From assembly GCA_030340625.1 (NCBI GenBank), contig JAOPHQ010005718.1, positions 1-64,000 of the forward strand: DNA of 64,000 bases, written 5' to 3'. This document shows, piece after piece, positions 31,675-43,409 of the stretch. The stretch's first letter is position 1. Each line of letters begins with the position of its first letter. The notes under the pieces were generated by a model that worked only from the letters and a program-made list of their open reading frames with translations, was not told the DNA's origin and did no database searches. The translations under genes and the position numbers were made by a program. This DNA is from Merluccius polli. Lineage: Eukaryota; Chordata; Actinopteri; Gadiformes; Merlucciidae.

Positions 31675-32330
31675 TAACAAACAAATAAGATAAAATAAGA
31701 TACACTGTATTAATCACTTAACTGGAAGCCACCATGAATAGCATATGGACAACAAGCATGACAGACAAACATCACACATCTTAAAACAGAAACAGGAATG
31801 CTCAGCCCTATTTAAAACATTGTGCTTCCTCCTGTAATCATTATTAATAGTATCTAAATTATTGTCACCAGCACAACATTGGACTAATGGTCTAAAACCG
31901 AAAAAAAAGAAAACTTACGAAAGTCTAAGAATAAAACAAACCTGCTGCTGGTACAAACCTCCTGAATATCTCTGACAAGAAAAATAATGGAAACATACAC
32001 AATGTATCATTCCTATAAACCCAAATACCAATTGAGCTATGGAATGCAAAAGGTCATTAGGCATATTCCTTCTACAATATGTATATGTATCTGTGTGAAA
32101 AATTGAAAAAAAATAAGTTTCTAGTAACTAAAATCCAAAACACGTTAGGCAATCATGAAGCAAACTGTTTATCCAGTGACAAGACACACAGGGACAGCTG
32201 TTAGCTATGCAGAATATTAACACAAAAGTTTGGCCCTGGCGTTTAACAGATTGAGCAGCCCAATTATAATTAATTATTAAAGTTGCTGTAGGTAAGATTC
32301 TAGAGTTGTAATAATAATAATTCATTGCAT
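31675..32330. other. non-coding stretch, no gene seen
   Basis: AT-rich flank of Gypsy A without recognisable genes or repeats. Confidence 0.55.
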
Positions 32331-32435
32331 TTATATAGCGCTTTTTAAGACACTCCAAGCGCTTTACATACTTACATTTACATTTAGGGCATTTAGCGGA
32401 CGCTTTTGTCCAAAGCGACTTACAATAAGTTTGTC
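32331..32435 (-). repeat. LINE/SINE 3'-tail fragment
   Basis: Contains, in reverse orientation, the GTCGCTTTGGACAAAAGCGT and GCTAAATG words that end fish L2 LINEs and the SINEs that borrow their tails. The same tail closes the L2 at about 58465-58504. The neighbouring TTATATAGCGCTTTTTAAGA is a second common fish repeat word. No tRNA-like promoter is visible. Confidence 0.6.
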
Positions 32436-33170
32436 AGAATAAAGTGCAATAGTACATCGCCATCGTTACAGTAGGCTACGGAGCCCCCCTGGGGTCACAT
32501 GGTAAAAAACGACAACGATGTGTTAATCCACACACACGCGGTATTGTAAACTGTGCCCTCGGATTCGCGCACGGTTTTGTGAACCGTGGCCTCGGATTCA
32601 TAATCCGTGCGCACTGTTTTGCAAACTCTCGAATTTGCATTCCACATTTCGGCGAATGGATCTGCTTTGCATGGACCTCGGTGACCACTTCTTCCAATTT
32701 ATGCAGATTTAAGAGCAGATGTAATTAATTAATTTATTTACACATAAAAGCCGTGAAAGTACAAAAACACAAAGCTAAAGTTGTGTGGCTGGAGGGAATA
32801 TCACACCTCATCCACTACCATTGTGTAGCACTATTTTTAGAGCTTACTCGTGCACTTTCAGAATCTCATTCAATGCACAAAGTAGCAACGCTTGTATACA
32901 TGCAGCATGAAAATAAGTTTATGGCGATGTTTATTTATGCAGTATTGCCTAAACTCCCATTTTCAGAGTTTACTCATGTATTAGCGAAACCGAACCACAG
33001 CAGGCTCACGAAGATTGCAGTCTGGCATTTATACCTTGAAGACGTGGATTACAAGGTCTGTGGCTACTACTGAAGACGGTACAGACCAGTCCATGATATG
33101 ATACAAACCCATCAGCTGATGTGGAAGCGGGACCTGGCACAATCTGTTATAAACTGTTACAGACCATGTT
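32436..33170. other. non-coding stretch, no gene recognised
   Basis: A 106-codon plus frame (32753-33073) has no start context or domain that I recognise and is probably chance. No other structure seen. Confidence 0.5.
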
Positions 33171-33174
33171 TATA

Positions 33175-34760
33175 TTCTAATAACATGGAAAGGATATATT
33201 AAAATAACACAAACAGGATATATTATAATAACCCTGACAGAATATATTATAATAACGCCAACAGGATATATTACAAAAGGCCTAACTGTTACAGATCATG
33301 TATATATTATAATAACTCAGACAGGATTTATAAGGCGGACGGGTTATATTATTATAACGCGGACAGGCTATATCATAATAACGCAGACAGGATATATTAT
33401 AATAACTTACAGACCATGGATATATTATAATAACACAGACAGTACATATTATGATAACGTGGACAGGATATTTTATGATAACGTGGACAGGATAAATTAT
33501 AATAACAGACAGCATATATTATAACTAGGGATGTCCGATATTGGCTTTTTTACCGATAACCGATAACCGATATTGTTCAACTCTTAATTTCCGATACCGA
33601 TATCAACCGATACCGATACCGATATATGCGGCCACGTGAAAAAAAAAAAAAAAAAAAAAGGAGAGTGAACGGTGATTGTGAAATTGTTCTGCTTTACTGT
33701 TTACATTTATGTGAAACCTGAGAGTTTAAGTTTTGAAGAACACAGCCTGCTAAAGTAATAGTTCACAGTATGGTAATGTGTAAATTATTTATTTCTATTG
33801 TGCATGCTTAACACAGGGACAGATCAGGGACAGGTCTTCCAGCAAAAGGGCAGAATAAACCCCTTAAGACCTGAAGAGACAAAGGTAGTCCACCCTTTGT
33901 TCTCAAAGAAAGGGAGATGTGGTATTATGGTATAATAGTGTAAGCAGTGCCTTTATTTTGAAGTGATGGGGGAGTTCCGGTCATGCGCACTAGCCGACTG
34001 CGGCGGTAGCGAGGTGTAAAAATAAACACAGACTCCAAATACGTTGTTGTACGAACCAGTTATTGAGAATAACTTGACAACCTCCGCTTTACACTCATTG
34101 CAATAGGCTTTATGCCGAGCGGAAGTGTGGATTAATAAATAAAAACAAAACAGCGGTAAAAGCTAGCGTGTGTCCGGGAGAGGGCTACTCTCCTCGGACA
34201 CATTACTCTGAAGCCCCGGTGACGGTCTGGAAGGATTAATAAATAAAATAATGTGAGCGCGGTACAGCGGACCTGAACCGGTTGTGATGAGACTGTTTTG
34301 CAGAATGCGTTAGTATGTTGCGCTGACCCCTATTTTACTATTCAATGTAGAAACTTTGAAATAATTCCAAACCACCGACATAACCACAGCTACAACTAGC
34401 GTCCCACTACACGGCCGCACACGCCCAGGCTTGTTATTGAGACGGCGCGGCGCGTTTGATGATGTCATCAAACCACGTCCTCACTTGAAACATAACAGAT
34501 GTCTGAAATTATTTCAAAATCGGTATTGGTTAAAAAACCGATACCGATATTTTCCGATATTGATTTTTTATGCCAATATCGGCCGATAATATCGGTGGGC
34601 TGATAATATCGGACATCCCTAATTATAACTGTTACAGACCATGGATTTATTATAATAACGCAGACAGGATATATTATAATACCGTGGACGGGCTGGAAGA
34701 AGTTACAGACCGTGGATATATTATAATAACATGGACAGGATTTAAGAAAGTCAGCAAATG
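33175..34760. repeat. AT-rich minisatellite split by a hAT
   Basis: Irregular units of about 20-30 bp built on GACAGGATATATTATAATAAC, present at about 33175-33525 and again at 34622-34760. The two parts are one array separated by the hAT at 33526-34621. Confidence 0.8.
33526..34621. mobile_element. non-autonomous hAT element, TSD ATTATAAC
   Basis: Ends TAGGGATGTCCGATATT are inverted over 17 bp. ATTATAAC is duplicated at 33518-33525 and 34622-34629. A 20-base poly-A lies near 33640. At about 34150-34240 it carries the same module (CCGAGGAGAG..., AAGCCCCGGTGACGGT) found in the foldback loops and in the hAT at 54268. Confidence 0.88.
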
Positions 34761-35059
34761 TGTTTTAAAGCGCAAAAGTTTCTTTATTTTCTCTGAAGGC
34801 TTTGTTTATGATATGTGTGTGTGGTGATATGGCAGAACTTGTGTTATAGCATTTCTGTTGAGAGTTAATTCCAATAGCTAGCATATTTTAAGTGTGTACC
34901 TATTGTTGTTAAGCAGGCAATTCAGCCAGTTTCAGCTACTCAGGTGTATTCAATAGAGTTGATTGTAGGGCGGAGCTAAGACTGCATTAGCAGCATCTCT
35001 TTACTTAAGGACGATTCATAGTTAGCGTCAGGCCCCTGCGAACGAAGACCCGGTCGAAC
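34761..35059. other. short non-coding stretch
   Basis: No gene or repeat recognised before the L2 fragment begins. Confidence 0.45.
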
Positions 35060-35305
35060 AAAGACAAAGGGAGTCTACCTGGCCCCTTCTGTGACTTCTT
35101 TGATAAGATGGAGGCCCTCTTCAGCTGCTTTTCTGAAGACGGCACACCACTCGTTGTCCTGGGTGACTTCAACATCCAGCCAGAGAAGTTGCACTCATCT
35201 GATTCAACTAACTTTTCCACCACATTTGACCTAACTTTCTCCCCCTCCCATCCTACCCACAGGGCTGGGAACCAACTCGACCTTGTCTTCACAAGGTCCT
35301 GCTTC
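35060..35305 (+). pseudogene. L2-type LINE (L2-2), endonuclease fragment
   Basis: Encodes the end of an AP-type endonuclease, which nicks target DNA for LINE insertion: TPLVVLGDFNIQPEKL carries the conserved GDFN, and HRAGNQLDLVFTRSCF is the following block. The 5' part of the LINE is missing. The frame is broken off by Gypsy B, and the continuation VSDHHFVAFSL appears on the far side at about 40004. Confidence 0.75.
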
Positions 35306-35658
35306 TCAGGTTGGGCAAAAGGAGGACTCAGATGCAGATAGGCAGCAGTAATGACAGGCTTTATTTTCTGAATAGTATTCTCTTCAGACAGAATGACAAA
35401 GCAAATGGCTGAGAAAATCTAAATGTCCGGAGGACACACTACGTAACAAAACAACACGAACGAAAACCACTCCCGAAGAAGGAAAAGGAACTACTCTGAT
35501 CTTAGCGATAAATACTTCTATGAAAATGTATTTAAACAAAAAAATCACTCAAGGAGGAAAAGCACACAGGCTATGAAATTAACTTCTCTGCAAAATCTAC
35601 AAACAAAACGCTACAAGATTAACTGGTTTTACAAACAAAAGGACTGACCAAAAAAACA
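35306..35658 (-). repeat. Gypsy B 3' LTR
   Basis: Begins TCAGGTTGGGCAAAAGG (the expected TG is lost) and ends CAAAAAAACA. Inside it, on the minus strand, GGTTAAGGAAAGCACTA is a purine-rich tract. The first 285 or so bases match 39714-39995 closely. Confidence 0.75.
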
Positions 35659-37079
35659 TAGTGCTTTCCTTAACCAGTTTAACCTGGCTTACGTGGAAGG
35701 TCGGATGAACTCGTAGGGACCGGGGCAGACGAAGCCGGACAGCAGCAGGGCCAATAAGTAACGGGGAAAGGGCCCACGAACCGCGGGGCCAGTTTCTTGG
35801 ACGCAACCTTGAGGTGTAGATCCTTGGCGGACAGCCACACTCTCTGACCCGGATGGTAGTTCGGTGCTGGATGTCTCTTTCGATCAGCTGTCTTTTTAAC
35901 TCGATCTCTTTGTCGGATCAGTACCTGTCGAGCGGCTGCCCAGATGCAGCGGCAACGTCGAACCATGGCGTGGGCTGAGGGAACCGACACCTCCATTTCA
36001 TTGTCTGGAAACAGAGGCGGCTGATAACCTAGGGCACAGTGAAAAGGAGAAAGGCCAGTAGCAGATGTAGGCAATGAATTGTGTGCATACTCTACCCATA
36101 CCAGGTGTTTGCTCCATGTCGAGGGGTTCTGGTAAACCATGCACCGGAGGCCAGTTTCCAGTTGCTGATTGAGGCGTTCGGTCTGGCCGTTGGCTTCCGG
36201 ATGGTATCCTGATGTCAGGCTGGCTTTGGCTCCGATGAGCCTGCAGAACTCCCTCCAGAACCGGGACACAAACTGGGGCCCCCGGTCTGAAACAATGTCT
36301 CTGGGAAACCCATGGACTCAAAAAACACAATGTTCATCATGACCTCCGCCGTTTCCTTGGCGGATGGTAGTTTCGGTAGAGCGATGAATTTGACCATCTT
36401 GGATAAACGGTCGACCACGGTGAGAACCGTGGTGTTTCCTTGTGAGACCGGGAGCCCTGTGACGAAGTCGATGGAAATGTCCGACCACGGTCTGGAGGGG
36501 ATGGGAAGTGGTTGGAGAAGCCCCGTGCGTGCCCTGGAAGATGTCTTGTTCCGTGCACAGACCGAACATGCCTCAATGTATTCCCGGACCTCCGGCTCCA
36601 TCGCCGGCCACCAGAACCTCCGGAATATGACGAACATGGTTCTCTTGACTCCCGGATGGCATGAAAGCAGCAAGGTGTGAGCCCAATGAATCAACTGTGG
36701 GCACAGCCCAACGGGAACAAATAGACGGTTGTTGGGACAACCGTGAGGTGATGGGGCTCCAAGCTTGCTTTACCTCGTTTTCTATAGGCCAAGTCACTGC
36801 TCCAACCACACAGTTCAGTGGAAGGATAGTTTCTGGTTGCTTGGTCTCAGGCTCGGGATCGAATAGGCATGACAAGACGTCGGGTTTGATGTTTTGAGAT
36901 CCCGGACAGTAAGAGAGAGTAAAGGAAAAGCGATTAAAGAACAGCGCCCACCTGGCCTGGCGAGAGTTAAGTGCCTTTCTGATAAATTCTAAATTTTTGT
37001 GATCCGTCCAGACAATGAATGGATGTTCGGCCCCCTCCAACCAATGTCTCCACTCTTCCAAAGCCAGTTTTACCGCCAG
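35659..37079 (-). pseudogene. pol: Gypsy B RNase H and integrase, multiply frameshifted
   Basis: Read across three frames: LAVKLALEEWRHWLEGA and FIVWTDHKNLEFIR (RNase H), then a zinc finger (HWAHTLLLSCHPG ... CSVCARNK), IDFVTGLPVSQGNTTV, then GYHPEANGQTERLNQQLE with the catalytic Glu. The C-terminal end has HPTFHVSQVKLVKES, typical of the linker before a chromodomain in sushi-like elements, but no intact chromodomain follows. Frameshifts occur near 36600, 36300 and 35700. Confidence 0.8.
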
Positions 37080-38560
37080 CTATTCTCGGTTGCCGACATC
37101 ATAGTTGCGTTCTGCTCTGGACAACCGTCTTGACAGGAAGGCACAGGGATGCATCTTGCCGTCTCGCTCCGACCACTGTGATAATACTGCTCCTACTCCT
37201 TCGTTCGATGCATCTACCTCCACCACGAATTGGCGCTGTGGGTCTGGCAGAGTGAGAATGGGAGCCGTGGTAAATCGGTGCTTGAGGTTTTGGAACGCCT
37301 TCTCAGCTCCTGGAGACCAGCGAAACGGCACCTGGGTGGAAGTAAGCGTATGGAGAGGGGCAGCTATTGCGCTGAAGCCTCTGACAAACCGCCTATAAAA
37401 GTTTGCAAATCCCAAGAATTGCTGAACCTTTTTGCGGCTGTCTGGGGTAGGCCACTCTGCCACAGTGCTAACTTTAGCCGGGTCCATCTGTACTCTTCCA
37501 GGGGCTACAATGAAGCCCAGGAACGAGACAGTTTCGGCATGAAAAACACTCTTTTCTGCTTTGACGTACAGGTGATTAGCTAGCAGTCTCTTAAGGACCT
37601 GGTTAACATGATCTTGATGTGTAGCAAGGTTAGGCGAATATATCAGAATGTCATCCAAATAGACATACACATAGTGATCCAGAAAGTCTCTCAAAACGTC
37701 ATTGATCATGGCCTGGAACACTGCAGGTGCATTAGTGAGGCCAAATGGCATCACGCAGTACTCATAGTGGCCGTTGGGGGTGTTAAAACCCGTTTTCCAC
37801 TCGTCTCCCTCTCTGATACGAACCAAATGATAGGCATTGCGTAGATTTAGCTTAGTGAATACCTTAGCTTGTTGTAGTTGGTCGAACACTGATGTCATAA
37901 GAGGGAGTGGATACCGGTTTTTTATGGTGATGTCGTTCAACGGGCTGTAGTCAATGCAGGGTCTAAGAGACCCGTCCTTCTTCCCCACAAAAAAGAATCC
38001 TGCTCCGGCGGGTGAGGATGAGGGACGGATCAGCCCTGCATCCAATGACGTGGTGATGTAATCGTTCATGGCTTTTTTCTCTGGTCCCGAGATGGAGTAC
38101 AGACGGCCTTTGGGAATCGTGGATCCTGGAATTAAGTCGATGGCGCAATCATAAGGGCGATGGGGAGGAAGGGACAGAGCTTTAGTCTTGTTGAATACCC
38201 CTTTGAGATGTTGATAACAGGGTGGCACCAAAGTTAGGTCCGGATATTCAGAGTCTGTAGTGTGGTTGGTAGAGAACAGGTTAATTTCTGCAATCTGTTC
38301 CTTCTGATCAGAGGACACAAAACAGTTCTTGGAACAGTTCTCTCCCCACTCTCTAATCTCTCCCGTCTTCCAGTCAATGCGTGGATTATGCAAAAAAAGC
38401 CATGGTTGTCCCAGGATCAGAGAGTGAGAGGTGGAGGTGGACAGGTGCAATTGTATGTTCTCGTGATGGTGACCAACGAGCATTTGTACAGGCTTACTGG
38501 TATGTGTGATGGCAAAAAGTTATTTTCCATTGAGGGATTTAGCTTGGATGGGTTTAGCAA
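37077..38560 (-). pseudogene. pol: Gypsy B reverse transcriptase
   Basis: Long open stretch with PYDCAIDLIPGSTIPKGRLY, FFVGKKDGSLRPCIDYSPLN, HYEYCVMPFGLTNAPAVFQ and the catalytic YVYLDDILIYS, then FLGFANFYRRFVRGFS and the RNase H opening FVVEVDASNEGVGAVLSQ. An in-frame stop (TAG, 37077-37079) follows ERNYDVGNRE and cuts it from the rest of RNase H. The sequence is otherwise well preserved. Confidence 0.85.
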
Positions 38561-38712
38561 GTGGTTTGCTCTCAATTCACAATCTTCGGGCTAATCCCCA
38601 CTCCATTCAACTTTCGTCAGCCCCTGAATCAATTAACACTTCAAGATCATAAGCAGAGTTTAATTTGACCCTTGTGAGTGTGCGAGATACCGGCTTAGAA
38701 GCCTGGATTTGA
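38561..38712 (-). pseudogene. Gypsy B protease remnant
   Basis: VLIDSGADES is the aspartic-protease active site of sushi-like elements, followed directly by a stop codon near 38607. Upstream and downstream frames are disrupted. Confidence 0.65.
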
Positions 38713-38713
38713 C

Positions 38714-39692
38714 TCACTGTGATTTCTTGGCTGGACAAGAGCTGACGAGATGACCAACCCCACCGCAGTAGAAACATCTTCCCTCCTGCTGCCGCCTCTG
38801 ACGTTCCTCAGGCGTCAGCCGAGCTCTTCCTAGTTGCATGGCCTCCTCTTCTGGAGCTGCATGGAGGTGAGGCTGGGCGTCGGGTGGTGATCGTTGCGTG
38901 GTCGGCCATCTTGAGACAGGTGCAGTCGCGGTTCTCCCCGGGCCCCTCAGCGTCGCCTCTCGCTGACGTTGGAGCTGCATTCGTCTATTGTCGGTTCGAA
39001 TGGCGAGTGCGATGAGTGCATCTAGGTCCGTTGGTAAGTCCAGGGGCACTAGGAGGTCCTGAATTGAGGTTGCCAAACCTTTCAGAAAAACATCATATAG
39101 GGCTGCATTGTTCCAACCGCTCTCTACTGCCAGAGTGCGGAAGTGAATGGCATAATCACATACCAAGTCTTTCCCTTGTTTCAAGTGGCTTAATTCCTGG
39201 GCTTTCTCTCTGCTTGAGCTTACCGGATCGAAGGTTTTAACGAGTGCCCTTTGAAATCCTGCGAGGGTGTCGCAGACCGAGGCTCCCCTGCCCCATTCGG
39301 CGGAAGCCCAAGCTCTGGCTCTGCCGGTTAAATGGGATATCATGAACGGCACTTTAGATCGTTCAGTGGGGAATGCGTGCGGCAGTAACTCGAAATGAAT
39401 GGAAGTCAATTAAGAACGTCTTACATAACCCAGGTTCTCCGGTGTACGGGGTCGGTGGGGCCAATTTACACGCGGCTCCCCCAACATGCATGGGAGTTAC
39501 TGGGGCGCTGGCTGTGGTCGGCGTCAGAGCTGCAACACCCGGTCAGGCGAGCCGTCCCAAAAGGTCTTGCATCTGGGAGGAGAGATGGCTCATGTTGGCT
39601 GCCATGGCTGTTTGAAACTCCTCCTGGCGAACGAGACGCGCCTCCTGGGTGCGCAGGATTTCTGATAGCTGTTCTGCCTCTGCTGGGTCCAT
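38714..39692 (-). pseudogene. gag: Gypsy B gag
   Basis: Begins MDPAEAEQLSEIL near 39692, breaks in the region 39420-39540, then continues as an open frame from 39409: KVPFMISHLTGRARAWA, FQRALVKTFDP, LKQGKDLVCDYAIHFRTLA (retrotransposon gag domain) and a CCHC knuckle CFYCGGVGHLVSSC near the end. It packages the element RNA when intact; here the N-terminal frame is broken. Confidence 0.8.
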
Positions 39693-39709
39693 CACTGGCC
39701 AGAGTATAC

Positions 39710-39995
39710 TGTCAGGTTGGGCAAAAGGAGGACTCAGATGCAGATAGGCAGCGGTAATGACAGGCTTTATTTTCTGAATAGTATTCTCTTCAGACAGAAT
39801 GACAAAGCAAATGGCTGAGAAAATCTAAATGTCCGGAGGACACACTACGTAACAAAACAACACGAACGAAAACCACTCCCGAAGGAGGAAAAGGAACTAC
39901 TCTGATCTTAGCGATAAATACTTCTATGAAAATGTATTTAAACAAAAAATCACTCAAGGAGGAAAAGCACACAGGCTATGAAATTAACTTCTCTG
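39710..39995 (-). repeat. Gypsy B 5' LTR, truncated
   Basis: Starts TGTCAGGTTGGGC beside the gag leader and matches the 3' LTR up to AACTTCTCTG, where L2-2 sequence (TTCCCCGTGTCTGAC) takes over. About 63 bp of the LTR found in the left copy is missing. Confidence 0.8.
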
Positions 39996-41029
39996 TTCCC
40001 CGTGTCTGACCATCACTTTGTTGCTTTCTCTCTCCCCTTGAAGTCCTCCACCTCCCTTCCCCCTACTCCTCATATTGTCACCTCCCGTCGTAACCTGAAA
40101 TCTCTCTCTCCCTCTACTCTCACCTCATCTGTTCTCTCTTCTCTACCATCTCCTGAACAATTCGCTCTTCTGTCCACCAAGGAAGCCTCCTCGACCCTGC
40201 TATCCTCTCTCTGTCCCCTTTCCTCCAGACAGCACAATCTTTCCCCCTCCCCCTTGGCTATCTGAATCTCTGCGGGCTTGTAGAACAGAGCTATGGGCTG
40301 CTGAGAGAAAGTGGAAGAGATCAGACTGTTCGGAGGACCTCTCGCGCTACCTTCACCTCCTCTCAGACTTCGCCTCTACTGTGTCAGCAGCCAAATCAAA
40401 CTTCTACCGCACCAAGATCAACTCCTCTGCCTGCAACCCTAGGAAACTGTTTTCCATGTTCTCTTCTCTCCTCACCCCGCCCCCCCTCCATCCGCTTTCT
40501 CCCTCACAGCTGATGACTTTGTCACCTACTTTACTAAGAAGGTGAAGGCCATCAGTTCCTCTTTCACCCCTACCACTATCCTCCCTACCACCACTCCCAC
40601 CTCTGTCCGCCGCACCCACTTTACCCCTCTTTTCCCTGAAGATGTGCACAAACTAGTTATGTCTAACCATGCTACTACCTGCCCCCTTGACCCCATCCCT
40701 CCCTCCCTTTTCCAAGCCGTCTCGAGTGACATCCTGCCGTTCCTCACCACCCTCATCAACTCTTCTCTCACTTCAGACCTTATTCCAGCATCCTTCAAAA
40801 TTGCTAGAGTCAAGCCACTCCTCAAGAAACCTACCCTTGACACTACTGACATCCAGAACTACAGACCGGTATCTCTTCTCTCATTCTAACACTAAATCTA
40901 TGGAACATGCCATCTCTAACCAACTGTCCTCCTATCACTCGCATAGGTTTTAAGCGCGGCTGGCGGTGACGGAGTCCCTCCGTGTCGCCAGAGCCTCATC
41001 CCTCTCATCGGTTTTCATTCTCTTTGACC
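39996..41029 (+). pseudogene. L2-type LINE (L2-2), endonuclease end and reverse transcriptase start
   Basis: Resumes L2-2 after Gypsy B: VSDHHFVAFSL (endonuclease end), a linker, then HATTCPLDPIPPSLFQ, LIPASFKIARVKPLLKKP and QNYRPVSLLS, the first reverse transcriptase blocks. A deletion after VSLLS destroys the frame. The last 250 or so bases (40779-41029) recur at 51559-51810 beyond ERV3 with the same damage. Confidence 0.75.
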
Positions 41030-41370
41030 TTTATTTGTTTAGCTTTAGTTATTTAATCTATGAAGCAGAAGGAGGGGTATTGCATAGTTCACGCGTGGAG
41101 AGACCCCCTCGCTGGACATCCGTCCCGATGCGCTGCCTGGGGGTTTCTGATTCTAACCGGATGTTTCCGCCCGGATGGTCTCTGGGCAGGAGGCGTGGCC
41201 TCTATGACGCATAATGGCTAGTGTTGAGCGCCCGCCCACAGTGTATTATGTTTGCCGCCATCATGTGGTCAGGTGGGGTAAATACAACTTGTATATTTAT
41301 TTCTACTCCTTTGTGGCTATGTGTAGCTATTACAGCCTGCTGATACATATGTTATTATTTATTCGCAACA
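41030..41370 (-). repeat. ERV3 3' LTR, outer edge truncated
   Basis: Matches 51189-51529 almost base for base from CTTTATTTG to TTCGCAACA. It meets L2-2 at GACCT|TTATTTG, where a few bases are shared. Confidence 0.85.
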
Positions 41371-43397
41371 GTCCCTCCTTGGTCATCACTGATGACCATA
41401 CTATAAATCAATAATGCAATGTATCATGTAAGGTCTAAAAATGGTGAGTATAAATTCAAGCGAAAAAATAAAAAACCCCACGGATTGGTTACCGTGGGTC
41501 AACATCAACATCACCAACCGACTTAGTTCGGGAAAACCCCCCTCTATACAGGAGGAAAACCTGTCGCATCTCTAAAGTGGATGGCATTCACCTTGGTGTG
41601 TCTCAAAGAATACATGGGCCGTAGCCAACAAACAGTAGAGAAATTATCATCACATCATACAATCAATATGTCATACCATCATCACAGTATCCTGAGGACA
41701 TAAGGCACAGTAATTAATGCATAGTATTTAAGGCACAGGAATATCAACCCACATATCCACCACAGAAATAAAGGCACATTTTCATCACCTCAGGTCCCTT
41801 CAATTACCTCTAGGCATGAATATCACGATCATGAATACTTCTAGGTAAAGAATCAGTAAACTTAACACTTCCAGCATGCATTGGAAGTCAAAGTCTAATA
41901 AAATCTAATAATGTATGAATAAAACAAAAACAAAAACCGAAAAACAACAAACGCCCGGTAGACATGCATGGTTTCCAATGGCTCAGGTAGTCTCCATACA
42001 TGCAGGTTCTCCAACATCATCACAGTGTTATCCCCCGTATCCGTAGCCAACCTCAGGTCGGACAGTTCACAAATTTAATGCCCATCTTGTGATCCATAGG
42101 CAAGGCCCACACGCCAAGGTTACTAACACGTACCCATGTGTGCCTTCCCCACGGATCCACTCATCACCAGTAGTCAGAACATATTCCAGTAGCATCAAAG
42201 AAATTCATCCATCTCATTATTAAAGCAATCATGGGACAACAGCATAACACATCCGAATTTAAACTGCCTTGTAATGACAACCGTAACCCATACTGTGTGT
42301 TTAATAATTCAACATTCAAGTAAAACAGGTGCCATGTCCTTCTAGACACAGGTGCCGAACTCCAGGATATCAGGTACCACAGCCTGATCAAGTCGGGGCG
42401 CTCCACTGTCCCCTGCACACTCTCGGGTACACCTGGTCACCTTTCTCCACCCTGGTTGGTGGTCCATCCTTTGGCTCTGTACTCTGTTTCTCGGAAATGT
42501 CAGTTTCTTGAATGTCCCGTTCACTCTTTCCACCATTCCCAGTGAATGTAACTTAACCGCTGTTTGATGGGTAACTGCTGCACCACCCGGTGTTGGTGCT
42601 GTAGTTTTGACACGGCGGTGGAAAAAGCTAACAAGTTAAGGTATTAAACACAGCATAACAGCATTAGGCGTTGGCGTAGTAATTCCCAATTTTCTATATC
42701 AATAAACTAGCTTGTGCATTAGATCCTTTCCCAACAGATTGCTGAAGTATTTCCCAATGCTTACTTTAACCAGGTCCTTGCAAATGTTCAAAGAACATAT
42801 GTCTGACTTATGTAAATTCAACACTTAAACGAATAAAACAAAACAAAAAACAAAAAATCTAAATGCACAAATTTTCCCCCCTTGAAAATAAAATGCAAAA
42901 ATAGTCCCTCCTTGAAATAAAATACACTACTTATTCCCCCCTCGTGACTTTGAAAAAGTCACGCAAAATTAGCACAAAGTTAACCATGTTGCATTCATTC
43001 TTCCCGCTTGTATTGACCTTTATATATTGATGATATCATAAAATATATGTATATGACAGTGATTCTAGGTCCTAGTTTATCAAGCTTTTTGGCACAACTA
43101 TTTTAGTCTTCTAGCGTTACCTTTGAATCTTATGCCCACATTATTTTAATTTACTTTTAGACTAGGTAAACTTATTTAATTGTTCTAATAAGGCCAAATT
43201 CATGAGCTAGTCTCACCCCACCGGAAGATCTCTTCCCAGTTACCCTTTCAGCAGCTGAAGAGAGGTCTGTCCAGGTCGGGTTACCATCATCCAGTCGAAA
43301 ACCACCTCTAGGAGATGAAAAAAGAGTATCATGACGGTTTCCTAATCTAGAGAAGATCTCACCCCATCAGGATGAAGCACTTCTCTTCAATCCAATC
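41371..43397 (-). pseudogene. ERV3 internal region with integrase remnant
   Basis: Mostly uninterpretable. At about 42500-42620 the minus strand reads PIKQRLSYIH and, after a slip, GMVERVNGTFKK. The second is the block around the catalytic Glu of retroviral integrase. The continuation is scrambled, so this is a scrap of pol only. No gag, protease, polymerase or env was recognised in this interval. Confidence 0.5.
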
Positions 43398-43409
43398 ACT
43401 GTCAATGCA

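Larger units (their letters stand above)
35306..39995 (-). mobile_element. sushi-like chromovirus Gypsy (Gypsy B), defective
   Basis: A minus-strand Gypsy with LTRs at 35306-35658 and 39710-39995 and degenerate gag, protease, reverse transcriptase, RNase H and integrase between. The leftmost LTR lacks the TG at its start and the right LTR stops at CTTCTCTG, short of the end seen in the left copy. No clean TSD is seen; the right junction with L2-2 falls in an 8-bp word shared by LTR and LINE. Confidence 0.85.

Noticed and set aside
32753..33073. 106-codon plus frame as a possible host gene
   Set aside because: No recognisable domain, start context or splice signals; length is compatible with chance.
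43372..43409. First 13 codons of the LINE1 frame
   Set aside because: They precede the 12-bp TSD boundary and belong to the ERV3 host DNA.
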